From: Seminavis robusta
Lineage: Eukaryota > Bacillariophyta > Bacillariophyceae > Naviculales > Naviculaceae
Reading direction: 5' to 3'
Assembly: GCA_903772945.1 (NCBI GenBank)
Contig: CAICTM010000017.1
Span: 1-64,000 of the forward strand
Length of the DNA: 64,000 nucleotides
Shown: in pieces, positions 1-11,441 of the stretch
How the letters are laid out: every line of letters starts with the position of its first letter
How positions within the stretch are numbered: the first letter of the stretch is position 1
Program-made: the position numbers and the translations under genes
Notes under the pieces: generated by a model
What the model was told of the DNA's origin: nothing
Databases searched by the model: none
Seen by the model: only the letters and a program-made list of their open reading frames with translations

Positions 1-118
1 TCCAAATCGAGCGTTGCAATACCCACGCTGTTTCGATATCTTTTCTGCCGATGGGAGTAACAGTTTCGGCTGCTCATCCCTATGCCAAACACAACACAAA
101 CACTTGATCCCTCCGACC

Positions 119-370
119 ATGGAAAACAGAATCGTCATGCGCAGCTGCTCTCAATGCACATGTCACCAAGTCACTATGATATATCCTGTGAGTTACCGGT
201 GCATACTCATGCTGAAGAAAGAAAATAAATATGTGCTGTCTATCGAGCAAAGTCCAGATCCCGAACAGCGGGAGTACTCATTGAATGAGGCAGTTTCGAT
301 GGCCGAACGACAGCTTAAGTGGGCGAACAACAACAACACATTTTATGTTTCTTTCAGGTCATACAGATAG
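119..370 (+). CDS. Small hypothetical ORF near left edge
   Basis: An 83-codon ORF starting at the ATG at 119; the frame is open upstream to about position 14 but only from a TTG. I do not recognise it. It has four cysteines in its first twenty residues, including a CSQC pair, and a polar C-terminal half with a run of asparagines. There is no domain, signal peptide or paralogue in the window. It could be the last exon of a gene beginning left of the window or a chance ORF. Confidence 0.25.
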   Translation: MENRIVMRSCSQCTCHQVTMIYPVSYRCILMLKKENKYVLSIEQSPDPEQREYSLNEAVSMAERQLKWANNNNTFYVSFRSYR

Positions 371-725
371 AGCATTTTCTACTCTATAAGATGGTATATC
401 ACAACCTATACGGGCATTGGGGTATTGGACGAGAACGAATTGCTCTAAGGTACCCTCTCAATAGGGTTCTCTCACTTTTCTTATCGTGATAATGCTAGTA
501 AACGTTGCATGTTTCACGCTTTTAAGATAACACCCCGTGGGACATCCTTAAAGCCTGTGAATTTCTTTGCTATCGCGGTTGCTTTTTTCGCGTTGCTATG
601 CACGATGGTGCCAAATTCGAGTTGATGTGTTTGCAACCCAATCCAGATAATCCAGATAATCCATAAATTCGATTTTTGTTTCAATTTTTCTTCGATTCAA
701 CCAATCAATGTATATACTCACCATG
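371..725. other. Intergenic, no gene seen
   Basis: I see no convincing coding frame or RNA gene between the small ORF and the minisatellite. The minus-strand ORF across 596-988 is made largely of translated tandem repeat. Confidence 0.5.
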
Positions 726-727
726 AC

Positions 728-928
728 TGCTTGATCGTGTCGTTGTGTGTGATCGTTGCGTATGAATCGTCGTGTCGTTGTGTATGATCGATGCGTATGA
801 ATCGCCGTGTCGTTGTGTATGATCGTTGTGTATGAATCGTCGTGTCGTGGTGTGTGATCGTTGTGTATGATCGCTGCGTATGAATCGTCGTGTCGTTGTG
901 TATGATGTATGAATCGTCGTGTTGTTAC
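728..928. repeat. Minisatellite, unit about 36 bp
   Basis: About five imperfect copies of a unit built from TGTATGATCGTTG and TATGAATCGTCGTGTCG blocks, with some copies shortened. A second short direct repeat, containing CACCACTATCCATTGTC, follows at about 943-1045. The two arrays lie directly upstream of the Rep-like fossil. Confidence 0.8.
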
Positions 929-942
929 CACTATTCCAACTG

Positions 943-1045
943 TTCCATTGTCTTTACCCATTGTAGACCGAACAGCACCACTATCCATTGTCTTTGCCCG
1001 CTTCTTGTAGACCGAACAACACCACTATCCATTGTCTTTGTCCAC
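943..1045. repeat. Short direct repeats (CACCACTATCCATTGTC)
   Basis: Three partial copies of a unit containing a TGTAGACCGAACA block and a CACTATCCATTGTCTTTG block. They fill the gap between the minisatellite and the Rep-like sequence. No function is evident. Confidence 0.65.
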
Positions 1046-1096
1046 GTTCCACTATCATGATTGCTCATCTCTCTAACACCCGCCGCCGGAATGTAG

Positions 1097-1850
1097 ATGC
1101 CAGACGGATCCCGACATTATTCATTTACCTGTAACAATTACAGCGATGAAGACATCGATGCCATTAAACGTGCCTCTGAAAACCCAAGGATCAACTATGT
1201 TATTTTTGGAAAGGAAGTTGCTAGTACTGGGACACCCATGTTTGGTTCAGCAACAAACATCGATGAGGAAAGGCTTGAAAATTTGTCCCTCGTTCAAATC
1301 CTTAAAACCTGCACGTTTAATTCCAAATTCAATTGAATACTGCAAGAAAGACGGGCAGTGGGAGCATTTTGGGGTGCCACCCGCCATAGCTACCAAACCC
1401 GGTAAACGTAATAACCTCAATGGATTCAAGGAAGCCGTAAAATCGGGATTTCGTGACATGTAGAACTCCGAGAAAACTACAGCGAAGTGAGTGCCACGTT
1501 CCCCGGATTCTTCGAGCAATATGTTGAGGACAATCGTCCTAAAGCGCCGATAGAAGCGCACCCCCTCAGACCTTGGCAACAAGACATCAACGATATGCTT
1601 AAGCGTGAACCAGACAAGCGTCAAATCGTGTTCGTAGTAGACGAAGTAGGTAATCAAGGCAAGAGTTGGTTTGCGGATTACTATGAAGACCTCCACGAAA
1701 GGACCACACAGATCCTGCACCCTGGGAAGAAAGCAGACATGATCTACGCGGTTGACGCTGAGAAAACCGTATTCTTTGTAGACTGTCCCCGAAGCAAACA
1801 AGGCGATTTCATCCAATATGACTTTTTAGAAGAACTGAAGACAGTATGAT
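1097..1850 (+). mobile_element. Fossil Rep gene of a CRESS-type circular ssDNA virus
   Basis: The translated segments carry landmarks of the replication initiator of circular Rep-encoding single-stranded DNA viruses. In order these are a rolling-circle endonuclease motif I (FTCNNYS) near 1130, a YVIFGKEVASTGTP stretch preceding motif II, a motif III tyrosine context (YCKKDG) near 1337, a superfamily 3 helicase Walker A (GNQGKSW) near 1654, and a Walker B (TVFFVDC) near 1768. The order and spacing fit one Rep of ordinary size. The copy is broken, with a few breaks, and is therefore an endogenous viral element or the relic of a related Rep-bearing plasmid. No capsid gene or origin hairpin was recognised beside it. 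The family within the CRESS viruses cannot be assigned by eye. The motifs are still readable, suggesting moderate rather than great age. Confidence 0.8.
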
Positions 1851-2097
1851 ACCGTAGTTCATTTTGGCAAATGCCACGAAGGTGTGTTTGGCCTGAGCAA
1901 GGTCTTGGCGCAGCAATCGTGACTTGAACCGTGATTGGGTCCAACGGCTGTGACTGAACGCAGGCAGGGTTGCTTCCGAACTGTTAAATTTCATCGCCAA
2001 AACATAAATCTTGACTCCCACCAGCGCCAACCCAAGCCTCGCTGCTGCCTCTCTCACAAAAGATTGTCGAAGAAAGGCTCACTTCTTCGCCTGCCAA

Positions 2098-2150
2098 AAG
2101 CCTTCGCCACCTTCCGCCACCTTCCGCCACTTCCGCCCTTCCGCCATCAG
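2098..2150 (+). repeat. CCTTCCGCCA pyrimidine-rich short repeats
   Basis: Four to five imperfect copies of a 9-10 bp unit (CCTTCCGCCA) within the sequence just upstream of the putative gene at 2212. The stretch is strongly pyrimidine-rich on the plus strand. Otherwise 1851-2211 shows no coding signal. Confidence 0.55.
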
Positions 2151-2211
2151 CAACCCTCAACCGTATTCTTTGTTGGTTGTAAACCGAGAGGAAAGATCTG
2201 CTAGCGTGACC

Positions 2212-2708
2212 ATGGCATTCTATATTCAACAGAGTCACCCCCCGGAACGACACCCTGGAAGAGCCACAGAAAGGAGGGCGTCTCCATGGGAGATCGCCGC
2301 CGAGGAATTCGTCAATGGACTATTGTGCCACTACGAGCCGCCCGAGAGTAGATATAGTCTTGAAGATACCGAGGTTGACTATCATGATCCACTGGAACTA
2401 CAGCGGCCTCCCAGTATTCTGAAGACATCAAGGTCATTCGAGCAAAAACGAAGAAATCAGAACAAGGGTCATTCGGTCCGCTTTACAGGAATTCCGCAGA
2501 AGTCTGGGAGAGGGCTCAGACACGCCCAGCGTCCGAGATTCTTGAGGAAGTTGGCATGCCGAAAGGGACAGTGTGTGATCCGCGCCTTGATCCACGCACC
2601 AATCCTTCCAGCGTTCGTTATGACAAGAATCCTGAAGATAGTACGGTTCGACTACAAGAGAGTCGAGTCATGAGGACAGGGCCAACAAGGGGGGCCGGTC
2701 GTTTGTAA
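2212..2708 (+). CDS. Possible two-exon hypothetical protein
   Basis: The ATG at 2212 opens a frame. If a 56-bp intron (2433-2488; GT donor after CAAG, TTTACAG acceptor) is removed, it continues as a coherent polar sequence to a stop at 2706-2708, about 146 residues. The second exon has protein-like composition (SAEVWERAQ, ASEILEEVGMPKG, DPRLDPRTNPSSVRYD). An alternative is unspliced reading to 2673, which keeps an SVRF sequence resembling a PP1-docking RVxF motif but ends in basic, unlikely-looking sequence. I recognise no family. It lies 360 bp downstream of the Rep fossil, and nothing links the two. Confidence 0.35.
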
Positions 2709-3518
2709 ACGGGACTTTCAGATAGGGGCCCTTCTGAAAATCAGGGAAGTACCAGGCTCTACGTACCGTATACGAGAGGCTGCCAGGGTTGCTTCCAGAT
2801 ACCCTTGCCTCGCAAGTGAGGGAGCTTCCATTTATATAGCAGGTGTATATATTGCTAGTGTAATCTCATCCAAATGCATGTGGTTATTGCTTGATGCGAC
2901 GACGGGGTTGGTTGTTTGGCTAACAAGAAGACCGTGAAAAACGAAGAAGAGAAAGGACGACCTATCAAAAAATCAAAAAATCAGAGCATAGCTGTTATTC
3001 GATGTGAATGGAATCAAAGTGATGCAACTGTCCATTTTTGAAAGCATCATCCCCCCTTGGAATCTATCCACAGTGTATCTTAACTTATCTAACTCTCGCG
3101 TTTCTAGTAGACAAACTGTCATAGGTTTCCTCTGCTTACTCTTCGCAGCCTCGGAAGTTTTGGGACCCCATCGTCAGAGCAGTATTACTACAACATGGAA
3201 TAATCAATTCGCTCAAGGTAATCAGGGCAAATAAATATTATGCCTGGCCGCCAATCCATTTGAAGTTGTCCTTTGGAGAGGCGGTGGGAAGAGCTTGTCG
3301 CTTGCGTGTGCATTATTCTCCCTGACCATTCGGGTCAAATTGTACTGGGAACCGGTACGGGTAGGCAAAGGTGCCGCACAGTACCGGTAGATCTACCAAC
3401 ACCAGAAGATTCCCAAATACAACTTCCCATGCCATGCCAATCCAAATGTGAATGATCAATCCTTTCACCCCTCTGTTGTTTCCATCAAGGTATGCTTGCT
3501 CCCAAGGCCAAAATTCTT
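2709..3518. other. Intergenic, no gene seen
   Basis: Only short unconvincing ORFs occur here, the longest being 76 codons at 3004-3234. Nothing coding or RNA-like was recognised. Confidence 0.5.
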
Positions 3519-3913
3519 TGGCAGGGTTACTCGGCATCTTGTCTGTTTGGGAAAGTGTTTTGGCCATTAAGTGATCCTTCTGTAAATGTCTACAAACCTT
3601 TAGTAGACATAAGTAGACAAAGTAGACATTGTGCGACTTTTGTAGACATTAGTAGACAAAGTGATACATTAGTAGACATTAGTAGACAAAATGAGACATT
3701 GTGAGACATTGGTAGACAAAGTGAGACATTTTTGTACTGTTTTACTGTACTGTGTAGACATTGTGAGACATTGTGAGACATTGTGAGACATTGTGAGACA
3801 TTGTGAGACATTGTGAGACATAAGCCACTTTTACAAAGGAGCATAGAACATTTAGGCAACTCTGTAATCAGATACAATAGCTTAAATAGACAAAATGCCG
3901 AGTAACCCAGCCA
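3519..3913. mobile_element. Inverted-repeat (MITE-like) element with internal tandem repeats
   Basis: The ends are a 26-bp inverted pair matching at 24 positions: TGGCAGGGTTACTCGGCATC... at 3519-3544 and its complement at 3888-3913. The interior holds degenerate GTAGACATTAGTAGACAAAG units and then a clean 10-bp array. There is no transposase ORF, so this would be a non-autonomous DNA element. I could not define a target-site duplication, so a simple inverted duplication is also possible. Confidence 0.55.
3590..3832. repeat. GTAGACATTA / GTGAGACATT tandem arrays
   Basis: From 3590 the sequence repeats AGTAGACATT and AGTAGACAAAG units. From about 3755 to 3832 it becomes about eight nearly perfect head-to-tail copies of the decamer GTGAGACATT. 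The arrays lie wholly inside the inverted-repeat element at 3519-3913. Confidence 0.9.
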
Positions 3914-4011
3914 CTTGCCAATGTAAATGCCACCAAAACTCAATACGGTACTCATGGTACATGTACCAGTACTGGTACTAGTATGTAACGGTACTGGTAC
4001 CGATACGGTAG

Positions 4012-4052
4012 GAATGATTCAATCGAATCGAATCGAATCGAATGATTCAATC
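4012..4052 (+). promoter_or_regulatory. GAATC pentamer run upstream of the 4178 gene
   Basis: Four consecutive CGAAT pentamers are flanked on both sides by the sequence GAATGATTCAATC. The run ends about 126 bp before the start codon at 4178. Similar GAATC runs precede other genes in the window, so a promoter or 5' UTR role is plausible but unproven. Confidence 0.4.
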
Positions 4053-4177
4053 TGTTTGGATGACGTATCTCTGCAGTGGTCTCATTTCTTTTTCTTTTTG
4101 TGATACTTTTTACTGTTACCGTACCGGTAGGTCGTTCTTGTTGCTAGTACTCTCTAAAGCAGACAAGGCTTGGGAAG

Positions 4178-5590
4178 ATGAGTACATTGTGGCTCCAAGT
4201 AATACTGTTGCTGTGTGTCAGCGGACCAGTCCTGCCCTTGACGCATCCATTTCCTGCCTCCTTCTCTGCCACTTCACTTTCTGCAACCAAAACTGCATAT
4301 GAACAATCTCTTACAGATGATGTCGCGGACGGTAGATCGCCTTCGATTGACAACGAGTATGAATCTTTTCGAGAGTCTGCGTTTCGAATAGCCTGGTCTT
4401 TTGAGACTGAACCATTCAATCCATACCCACCGCTTTCGAACTGTCATTTCCAAACCATTTCAGGAGTGTTCCTTCGAGATGACAAAGATTGTCGGTATAT
4501 CTCATCTGCAACTAAAGCAGGCAAGAGACTGGCCATTAAAAAGGCCAGCATGTTGCTCGCTTCTTTGGCTTCTGAACCAGACAAACACGGTAGTTTTTGG
4601 GATCATCGACAGCGAATCAAGACATCCAACAACGATTTTTTCCATGTGGACTACAAGTATCATTCCAGGGATGGAACTACCTCCAGTAAGGGTCTCGTGG
4701 TAATTGTCCATGGCCTACAATCCAATTCCAATTCATCACTGTCAGTGGATATGGGAAGAGCATACATCAGACAAGGGTTTGACTGTGCTTGTATCAATTT
4801 CAGAGGTTGTTCAGGGGTGCCCAATGCTGGACTTCGCGCATACCATCTGGGTTTCACCGATGATCTGAAGCAATACCTATCCTTATTGAATAGCGGCGTT
4901 GAAAAGCCGCCACCCATTTTTGTTAGTGGATTTTCGTTGGGAGCAAACGTTGTGCTCAAAGCGTGGGGTGAGTTGGGCATGTCAGCCTACGAAGACTACA
5001 ATGTATACGGAGCAGCAGTCTGTGGGGCTCCGTTTGAAAATGAACGGAATGTCAACTGTGTTCAGAAGGCAGGTTTTAACAAGCTCGTTTACAATGGATC
5101 GCTTCTGAAGTCTTTGAAGACAACCGCTCTTAATCAACTGGAACGATATCCCGACTCGGAGGAAGCCCAGCTGCTGTGCTATGACGAAATTGCAAACTCG
5201 GAAGAGATCTCAGCGTTTGAAAATGCTGTGATAGCGCCCCTCTTTGGGTTTGAAGACAATATTGACTATTACAGAAAGACTGATTGCGTTCAGTTCCTGG
5301 ACCGCATCCGAGTACCAACAATTGTTATCAATGCGGCCGATGACCCATTCTTTGACCCAAACTTCTTTCCGTTTGACAAGGGCTGCACTTCCAAAGAAGG
5401 ACGGGAAAAGAGAAGCGCTGTAAGATTGGTTAGGACGAAGTACGGAGGGCACTTGGGCTACATGTTCCATCAACGAGAGGATGACACCAGAGAGCAAGAA
5501 GGACGGGACGAGGTGTCCTTTATGCCAGGCGAACTCTCTAGGTTTATTCAGCATGTTTGGGAGAGACGAACCTCACTTATGAAGAGATAA
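4178..5590 (+). CDS. YheT/EMB8-type alpha/beta hydrolase, secretory N-terminus
   Basis: This intronless gene encodes 470 residues of the EMB8/YheT branch of alpha/beta hydrolases, whose members are esterases or lipases of mostly unsettled substrate. Residues 4-22 form a signal-peptide-like hydrophobic segment, followed by a Ser/Thr-rich stretch that could be a transit sequence. The core starts near residue 170 with VVIVHGL. The nucleophile elbow GFSLG is at 251-255 (Ser253), the catalytic Asp is probably Asp389 (INAADDPFF), and the catalytic His is His425 (GGHLGY). Spacing and order match the family, so the enzyme should be active. Location, plastid or secretory, is uncertain because no clear SAFAP-type motif is present. 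Confidence 0.85.
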   Translation: MSTLWLQVILLLCVSGPVLPLTHPFPASFSATSLSATKTAYEQSLTDDVADGRSPSIDNEYESFRESAFRIAWSFETEPFNPYPPLSNCHFQTISGVFLRDDKDCRYISSATKAGKRLAIKKASMLLASLASEPDKHGSFWDHRQRIKTSNNDFFHVDYKYHSRDGTTSSKGLVVIVHGLQSNSNSSLSVDMGRAYIRQGFDCACINFRGCSGVPNAGLRAYHLGFTDDLKQYLSLLNSGVEKPPPIFVSGFSLGANVVLKAWGELGMSAYEDYNVYGAAVCGAPFENERNVNCVQKAGFNKLVYNGSLLKSLKTTALNQLERYPDSEEAQLLCYDEIANSEEISAFENAVIAPLFGFEDNIDYYRKTDCVQFLDRIRVPTIVINAADDPFFDPNFFPFDKGCTSKEGREKRSAVRLVRTKYGGHLGYMFHQREDDTREQEGRDEVSFMPGELSRFIQHVWERRTSLMKR

Positions 5591-6330
5591 CAGGCAGACA
5601 TTTTCGGCAGCATGCCAGTTTCCAGTCGACTGGGATACGGTGCTGCAGTAGTACAAGTACATACCGGTATACGGTATGCCTTAGCAATCAACCTATGATC
5701 CATATGCTCAATTTCCTACTTGACGATATTCGTTTTCGAGCTGTTTAGGCGATCTCATTATTTTCGAGCTCGTTAGACGAGACCCTCCCCATGCACTCCT
5801 TTCCAAATGGTGCAAAGCAAACCTAAACAACAGTAGTGGATCCTTTCATGACAGGTTCAGCCAAATACACGTAAGGCTTTGCAAGTTTACATGTAGCGGC
5901 TCAACTAGCAAGGACAATAGCTAGCTCTTGCAAAGGCTTGGCGGTGCCAACGCCAACAACCCCTGAGAATATTATCATGGCCATGGCGAGCTTGCAAGGC
6001 CCCACCCGTACCGGTAGCACTGATCGAATTATTCAATCGACTCTCACGTGAATCGAATGGAATCGATTTCGGTTAAACTTTGAAAAGACAAAGAACTCCC
6101 TCATTTATGGCCGCTAGCTAGTCGAATGAGTCGAATCGAGTCCGCCACACGTTCGAACAGCAACAGCACCAACAACAGAAGCGTCCACAATGGCACACAA
6201 GTAGTCCATCTGGTTTATCTCTATAACAATAAGCCGGCGTATTATTTGTACTTCCTCGACAAGGAGAACGACAAGGACCAAAGCAAGCAAGGAGGCAAGG
6301 GAGAGAGTGTTGTAGTCTGGAAGAAGAGCC
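5591..6330. other. Intergenic with GAATC and TACCGGTA motifs
   Basis: No gene was recognised. The stretch contains a TACCGGTATACGGTATG palindrome near 5662, another TACCGGTAG near 6008, and GAATCGAAT-type pentamers at about 6022-6068 and 6120-6141. The last group lies 190 bp upstream of the next start codon. Confidence 0.5.
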
Positions 6331-8922
6331 ATGGCGGAGAACAACCCGCCGCCGATGGATGTTGCGGCTGTTCCACCAGCTGCGGACGCGAAGGCCGCGG
6401 CGAATCCGAAGCGGCGGAAGCTGCCCAACTCCACCGGCAATGGCGCCAATGACGGCGGCAAGTCGGATTCAGAGGAAAGCTATCAGCAAGTGAAGCGTCC
6501 AAGGACCCAAGCCCGTCATCCTCGAGGAGTGCCGTGGTTCACCATGTTGGAGCGTTTGAAGCAGTATCGGTGAGTTTTTGGTCCTCTTGGTGCAACCCCA
6601 CCATGCCTTTTAAAAACATACGTCTTCTAACTTTTCTTTTTGCCCCAGAGTCAAGCATGGGACCTTGAATGTCCCTCGGATCCTCCCTGACGATCAGAAA
6701 TTGGCATCGTGGGTTCATTACCAGCGTTACCTCTTTCACCACAAGACAATCGCCGAGGAGCGAAAGGCAGCCTTGGATGCGCTTGGTTTCGAATGGACGA
6801 TTGCCGATTCCAAAGTTGGGAACAGAGTGTCCTGGGATCAGCACTTGGCACAATTGAAGGTAAAGACATCAAATGGAATCACTGCGGTGGATGATCCATC
6901 ATCGTCGTTGCTCATCTTGTTCGCGTGACGCTACTGTAGGAATACAAGGAACGGCACGGCGACTGCCTAGTCCCATACACCTACAAGGACAACAAGTCCT
7001 TGGCCTATTGGTGAGTACTACTAAGCTACGCATGTATGGAACACCTTGCCACCCTTCAATACACACTAAACTCACAATTTTCGCAAATTAAACTACGTAA
7101 AGGGTCTCGCGACAGAGAAAGGACAACAACAAGGGACAGCTGCCGGAGGACAAAGTGGCGAAACTCAACGAGATTGGGTTTGCTTGGAATCCTACGTTGG
7201 GACGGCGCTGGAGCAAGAACAAGGATCAGAGGTCCAGATCCACCAACTGGGAAGGCCAATTCGAGAAACTCCGTGCAATTCACGAAATGGGTGCCAATGG
7301 TGCAAACGGCGCAGATACACGTACCCTAATTGAGCAGGACAAATCATTGGAGGCCTGGATGAAGGTAAGCCAGTAACAGGTATGTCCCATTCGTTTGCTT
7401 TTCCCTGGCTCACTGGATGCTTCTTTTTCTCAGAACCAACGCTACCTCTATTCGGTCAAACGAATGTCTGCCGACCGTGTTGCCAAATTGGATTCCATTG
7501 GTTTTGTTTGGCGCATTGGTATTAGCTGGAATGACTACCTAGTCCGTTTGAAGAACCACAAGGATACAACCGGAACCTTTGACAATATCGCGGACCCCAA
7601 GCTTTTGGAGTGGGTTGAGTGTCAGCGTATCAGCAAGTACTGGAAGGAACTCTCCAAAGAACGTGTGGATCAGCTGGTAAGTACAACCCCAACCTCGCAC
7701 CCCCCTCTCAAATCGGATGATTCTGTTACGAAAAAGATCTCACAACCTCCTTTGACCCGCTTAAAGAACGCAATTGGGTTCGTCTGGGAGAGTGACAAAG
7801 TTTCCGCCTCCCAAGAAGAGTGGAAGCGGATGGCAGCTTCCCAGGATGCTCAACTAGGCGCCTCCGGACCAGCTCAAAGAGCTCCACCCAAGCCAATGCT
7901 GTATGCCAATGCACCTGCTGGTTTGGATGAGAAAATGCCAGCTCTGGTTGGTCAAACTGACAAAATGCCCGCCCTAGGCGGCCAACCCGTTGTGGATCCC
8001 TCGCAGGAAGAGATGACCAAGTTTTTGGATTCCGTCAACTTGGCTGGCAACACTGCTCCACCACCAGTGGCAGCAGCTCCACCACAGCGAGCACCGGCGG
8101 CGGAAGTAGGAGAAACCAATCTACAGGAATACAACATTGCCATTCATTTGGCAGGGTTGGCAGAGACAACCGATGCACCACAAACAAAGGAGGAGGGAGT
8201 GCTACAGCCGGTTGCACAAAACCAACCCTTGAAGCCGGCAGCCGTACAAGCAGTTCGCAATACACAGAAAGTTGAGGAGAAACCAGCTTACATTGTTGTG
8301 GATGGAAAAGGCGAGGCAATCCCTCCAGCCAAACAAGAGGCAACTGGTGCGGTGGATCCAAACAGTCTCATTGCGGCGGCGTCGGAACAAGGAGTGACGC
8401 AAGACGTTGCCAACGTGGCCAAGACTGAGGAACCTAGCCCAGCTGATGGAGGTGAGAATGAGGCAGAAGATATGTTTGAAAATCTCTCAACAGCAGAAAA
8501 GAACGTCGTTTTAGCCGAAGAGATTGTGGTCTTGCGCGAAGAAACAGTGAAACTTCGAGAAGATAAAGTGAAGGTAAGGCGCTCGTGATGCTTTCTGTTG
8601 TCACATACAACATCTTTCTCACTACTTTTACTCTCTCTGTCACACAACACATCATCAACAGGTGCAGGCAGAAAAGTTGGATCTGCATCATCAGATTGAA
8701 GAAATCAAAACGAAGAATGAAACTCTCCGGAAAGAGGCCGAGGACGAGAAGAACACAGAGGAAGACAATCCTCTGGTTGCGCACAAAAAAGAGTTGGAAG
8801 CAAAAGTGAAGGAGAATGAGAGCAAATTGAGTTCGTTTGCTGCACAAATCAGTGAACAGGAGGGAACTCTTCGTTCGCTGGAGCAAGGCGGGCCCGGGGC
8901 TGCGAATGAGGCATTTGTTTGA
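6331..8922 (+). CDS. Nuclear-type protein with four helicase-associated (HA) repeats
   Basis: My model has seven exons: 6331-6569, 6649-6859, 6940-7010, 7103-7364, 7434-7676, 7767-8573 and 8662-8922. All junctions are GT-AG and in phase, giving 697 residues. The introns are 69-92 bp; the fifth is a multiple of three with no stop, so its removal rests on repeat alignment and a GTAAGT donor. A KRRK basic patch near residue 27 suggests nuclear import. Four HA-type repeats follow (about residues 65-340), each built as W..L..L..Y...HG....P......L..WV..QR.......L...R...L..IGF.W. HA domains occur in bacterial helicases and in large diatom families with proposed DNA-binding roles. The rest is Ala/Pro/Gln-rich and ends in a Glu/Lys coiled coil. 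No helicase motor is present. Confidence 0.85.
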
Positions 8923-9160
8923 GCTGACATTTCGTTTCAAGGGCGACGAGGCTGCCCATCAATCCATTGTCCCCAACCAAAAAAGTACAAGACTTCTAGT
9001 GTAGTGAAACAAAAACCCATAAGAACAATGACTTGATGTTGTAAGTGCACTACTGGTAGTCACTACTAGCTAGAGATGGTTTCAACGAGAGCCCCACAGC
9101 ACTCTGTTTGCAAGCACCGTACGATACCTCTAGCTAGCAAACGCCAGCGCACTGTATGCA

Positions 9161-9304
9161 TGGTACCAGTACATCTCAACTCCTACCGGTACCTCCAATG
9201 CCCGTTACATTTATTGCCGCTTCGATCTCCATTATGTCCCACTACTGTACGCCAGCATTCCCACCTGTGGGTACTGGTACTGTACCGGTACTAGTACCGT
9301 AGCT
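9161..9304. repeat. TACCGGTA-type palindrome cluster
   Basis: The 8923-9400 gap between two convergent genes contains dense GGTACC, TACCGGTA and GTACTGGTAC palindromes (for example CTACCGGTACC near 9183 and TGTACCGGTACTAGTACCG near 9283). No coding sequence is seen. Similar clusters recur in other intergenic stretches of the window. Confidence 0.7.
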
Positions 9305-9400
9305 AGAACCGGGTAATCAGCAGCGAGCGACTGAGAATGGTTGCATTTATTTGTATCAGTCTGAGAAACAATCGTAATGGTAATCTTATTGCTACACGAC

Positions 9401-11176
<1,776 letters not shown>

Positions 11177-11441
11177 GCCAATCCGAACAGAATGAATTTG
11201 TGGCGGGAAAATGAAGGTCAAAAGATCCGAAAGATCCACCCCAAAAGAGTGTCACACTGGGTTTTAAAATTAAGGTTAACGACGATCTAACCATGAAAAA
11301 AGGTTCCGCTTCAAAACACTCGCTCGGTGGAGCTGCACAGCGCTGTTGTCCCCATAGTAATCTCCCACCGACTTTCATAATAAAGATCCTGCTGTCCTGC
11401 AATAGAATCGAATCGAATCGAATCATCTAGACTAAATCAAG
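11177..11441. promoter_or_regulatory. Shared divergent intergenic region with GAATC run
   Basis: Only 265 bp separate the start codons of the glutathione reductase gene (minus) and the DUF6604 gene (plus). Both promoters must therefore lie here or inside the neighbouring genes. A perfect four-copy GAATC run at 11405-11424 ends 17 bases before the plus-strand ATG. Confidence 0.5.

Noticed and set aside
596-988. 130-codon minus-strand ORF rich in HTQRHDDSY repeats
   Set aside because: It is the translation of the 36-bp minisatellite, whose unit length keeps the frame open.
3179-3189. CAGTATTAC, resembling the origin nonanucleotide of CRESS viruses
   Set aside because: No inverted arms flank it and it lies 1.3 kb from the Rep-like sequence, so chance is likelier.
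3004-3234. 76-codon plus-strand ORF
   Set aside because: No coding-like composition, domain or splice partner.
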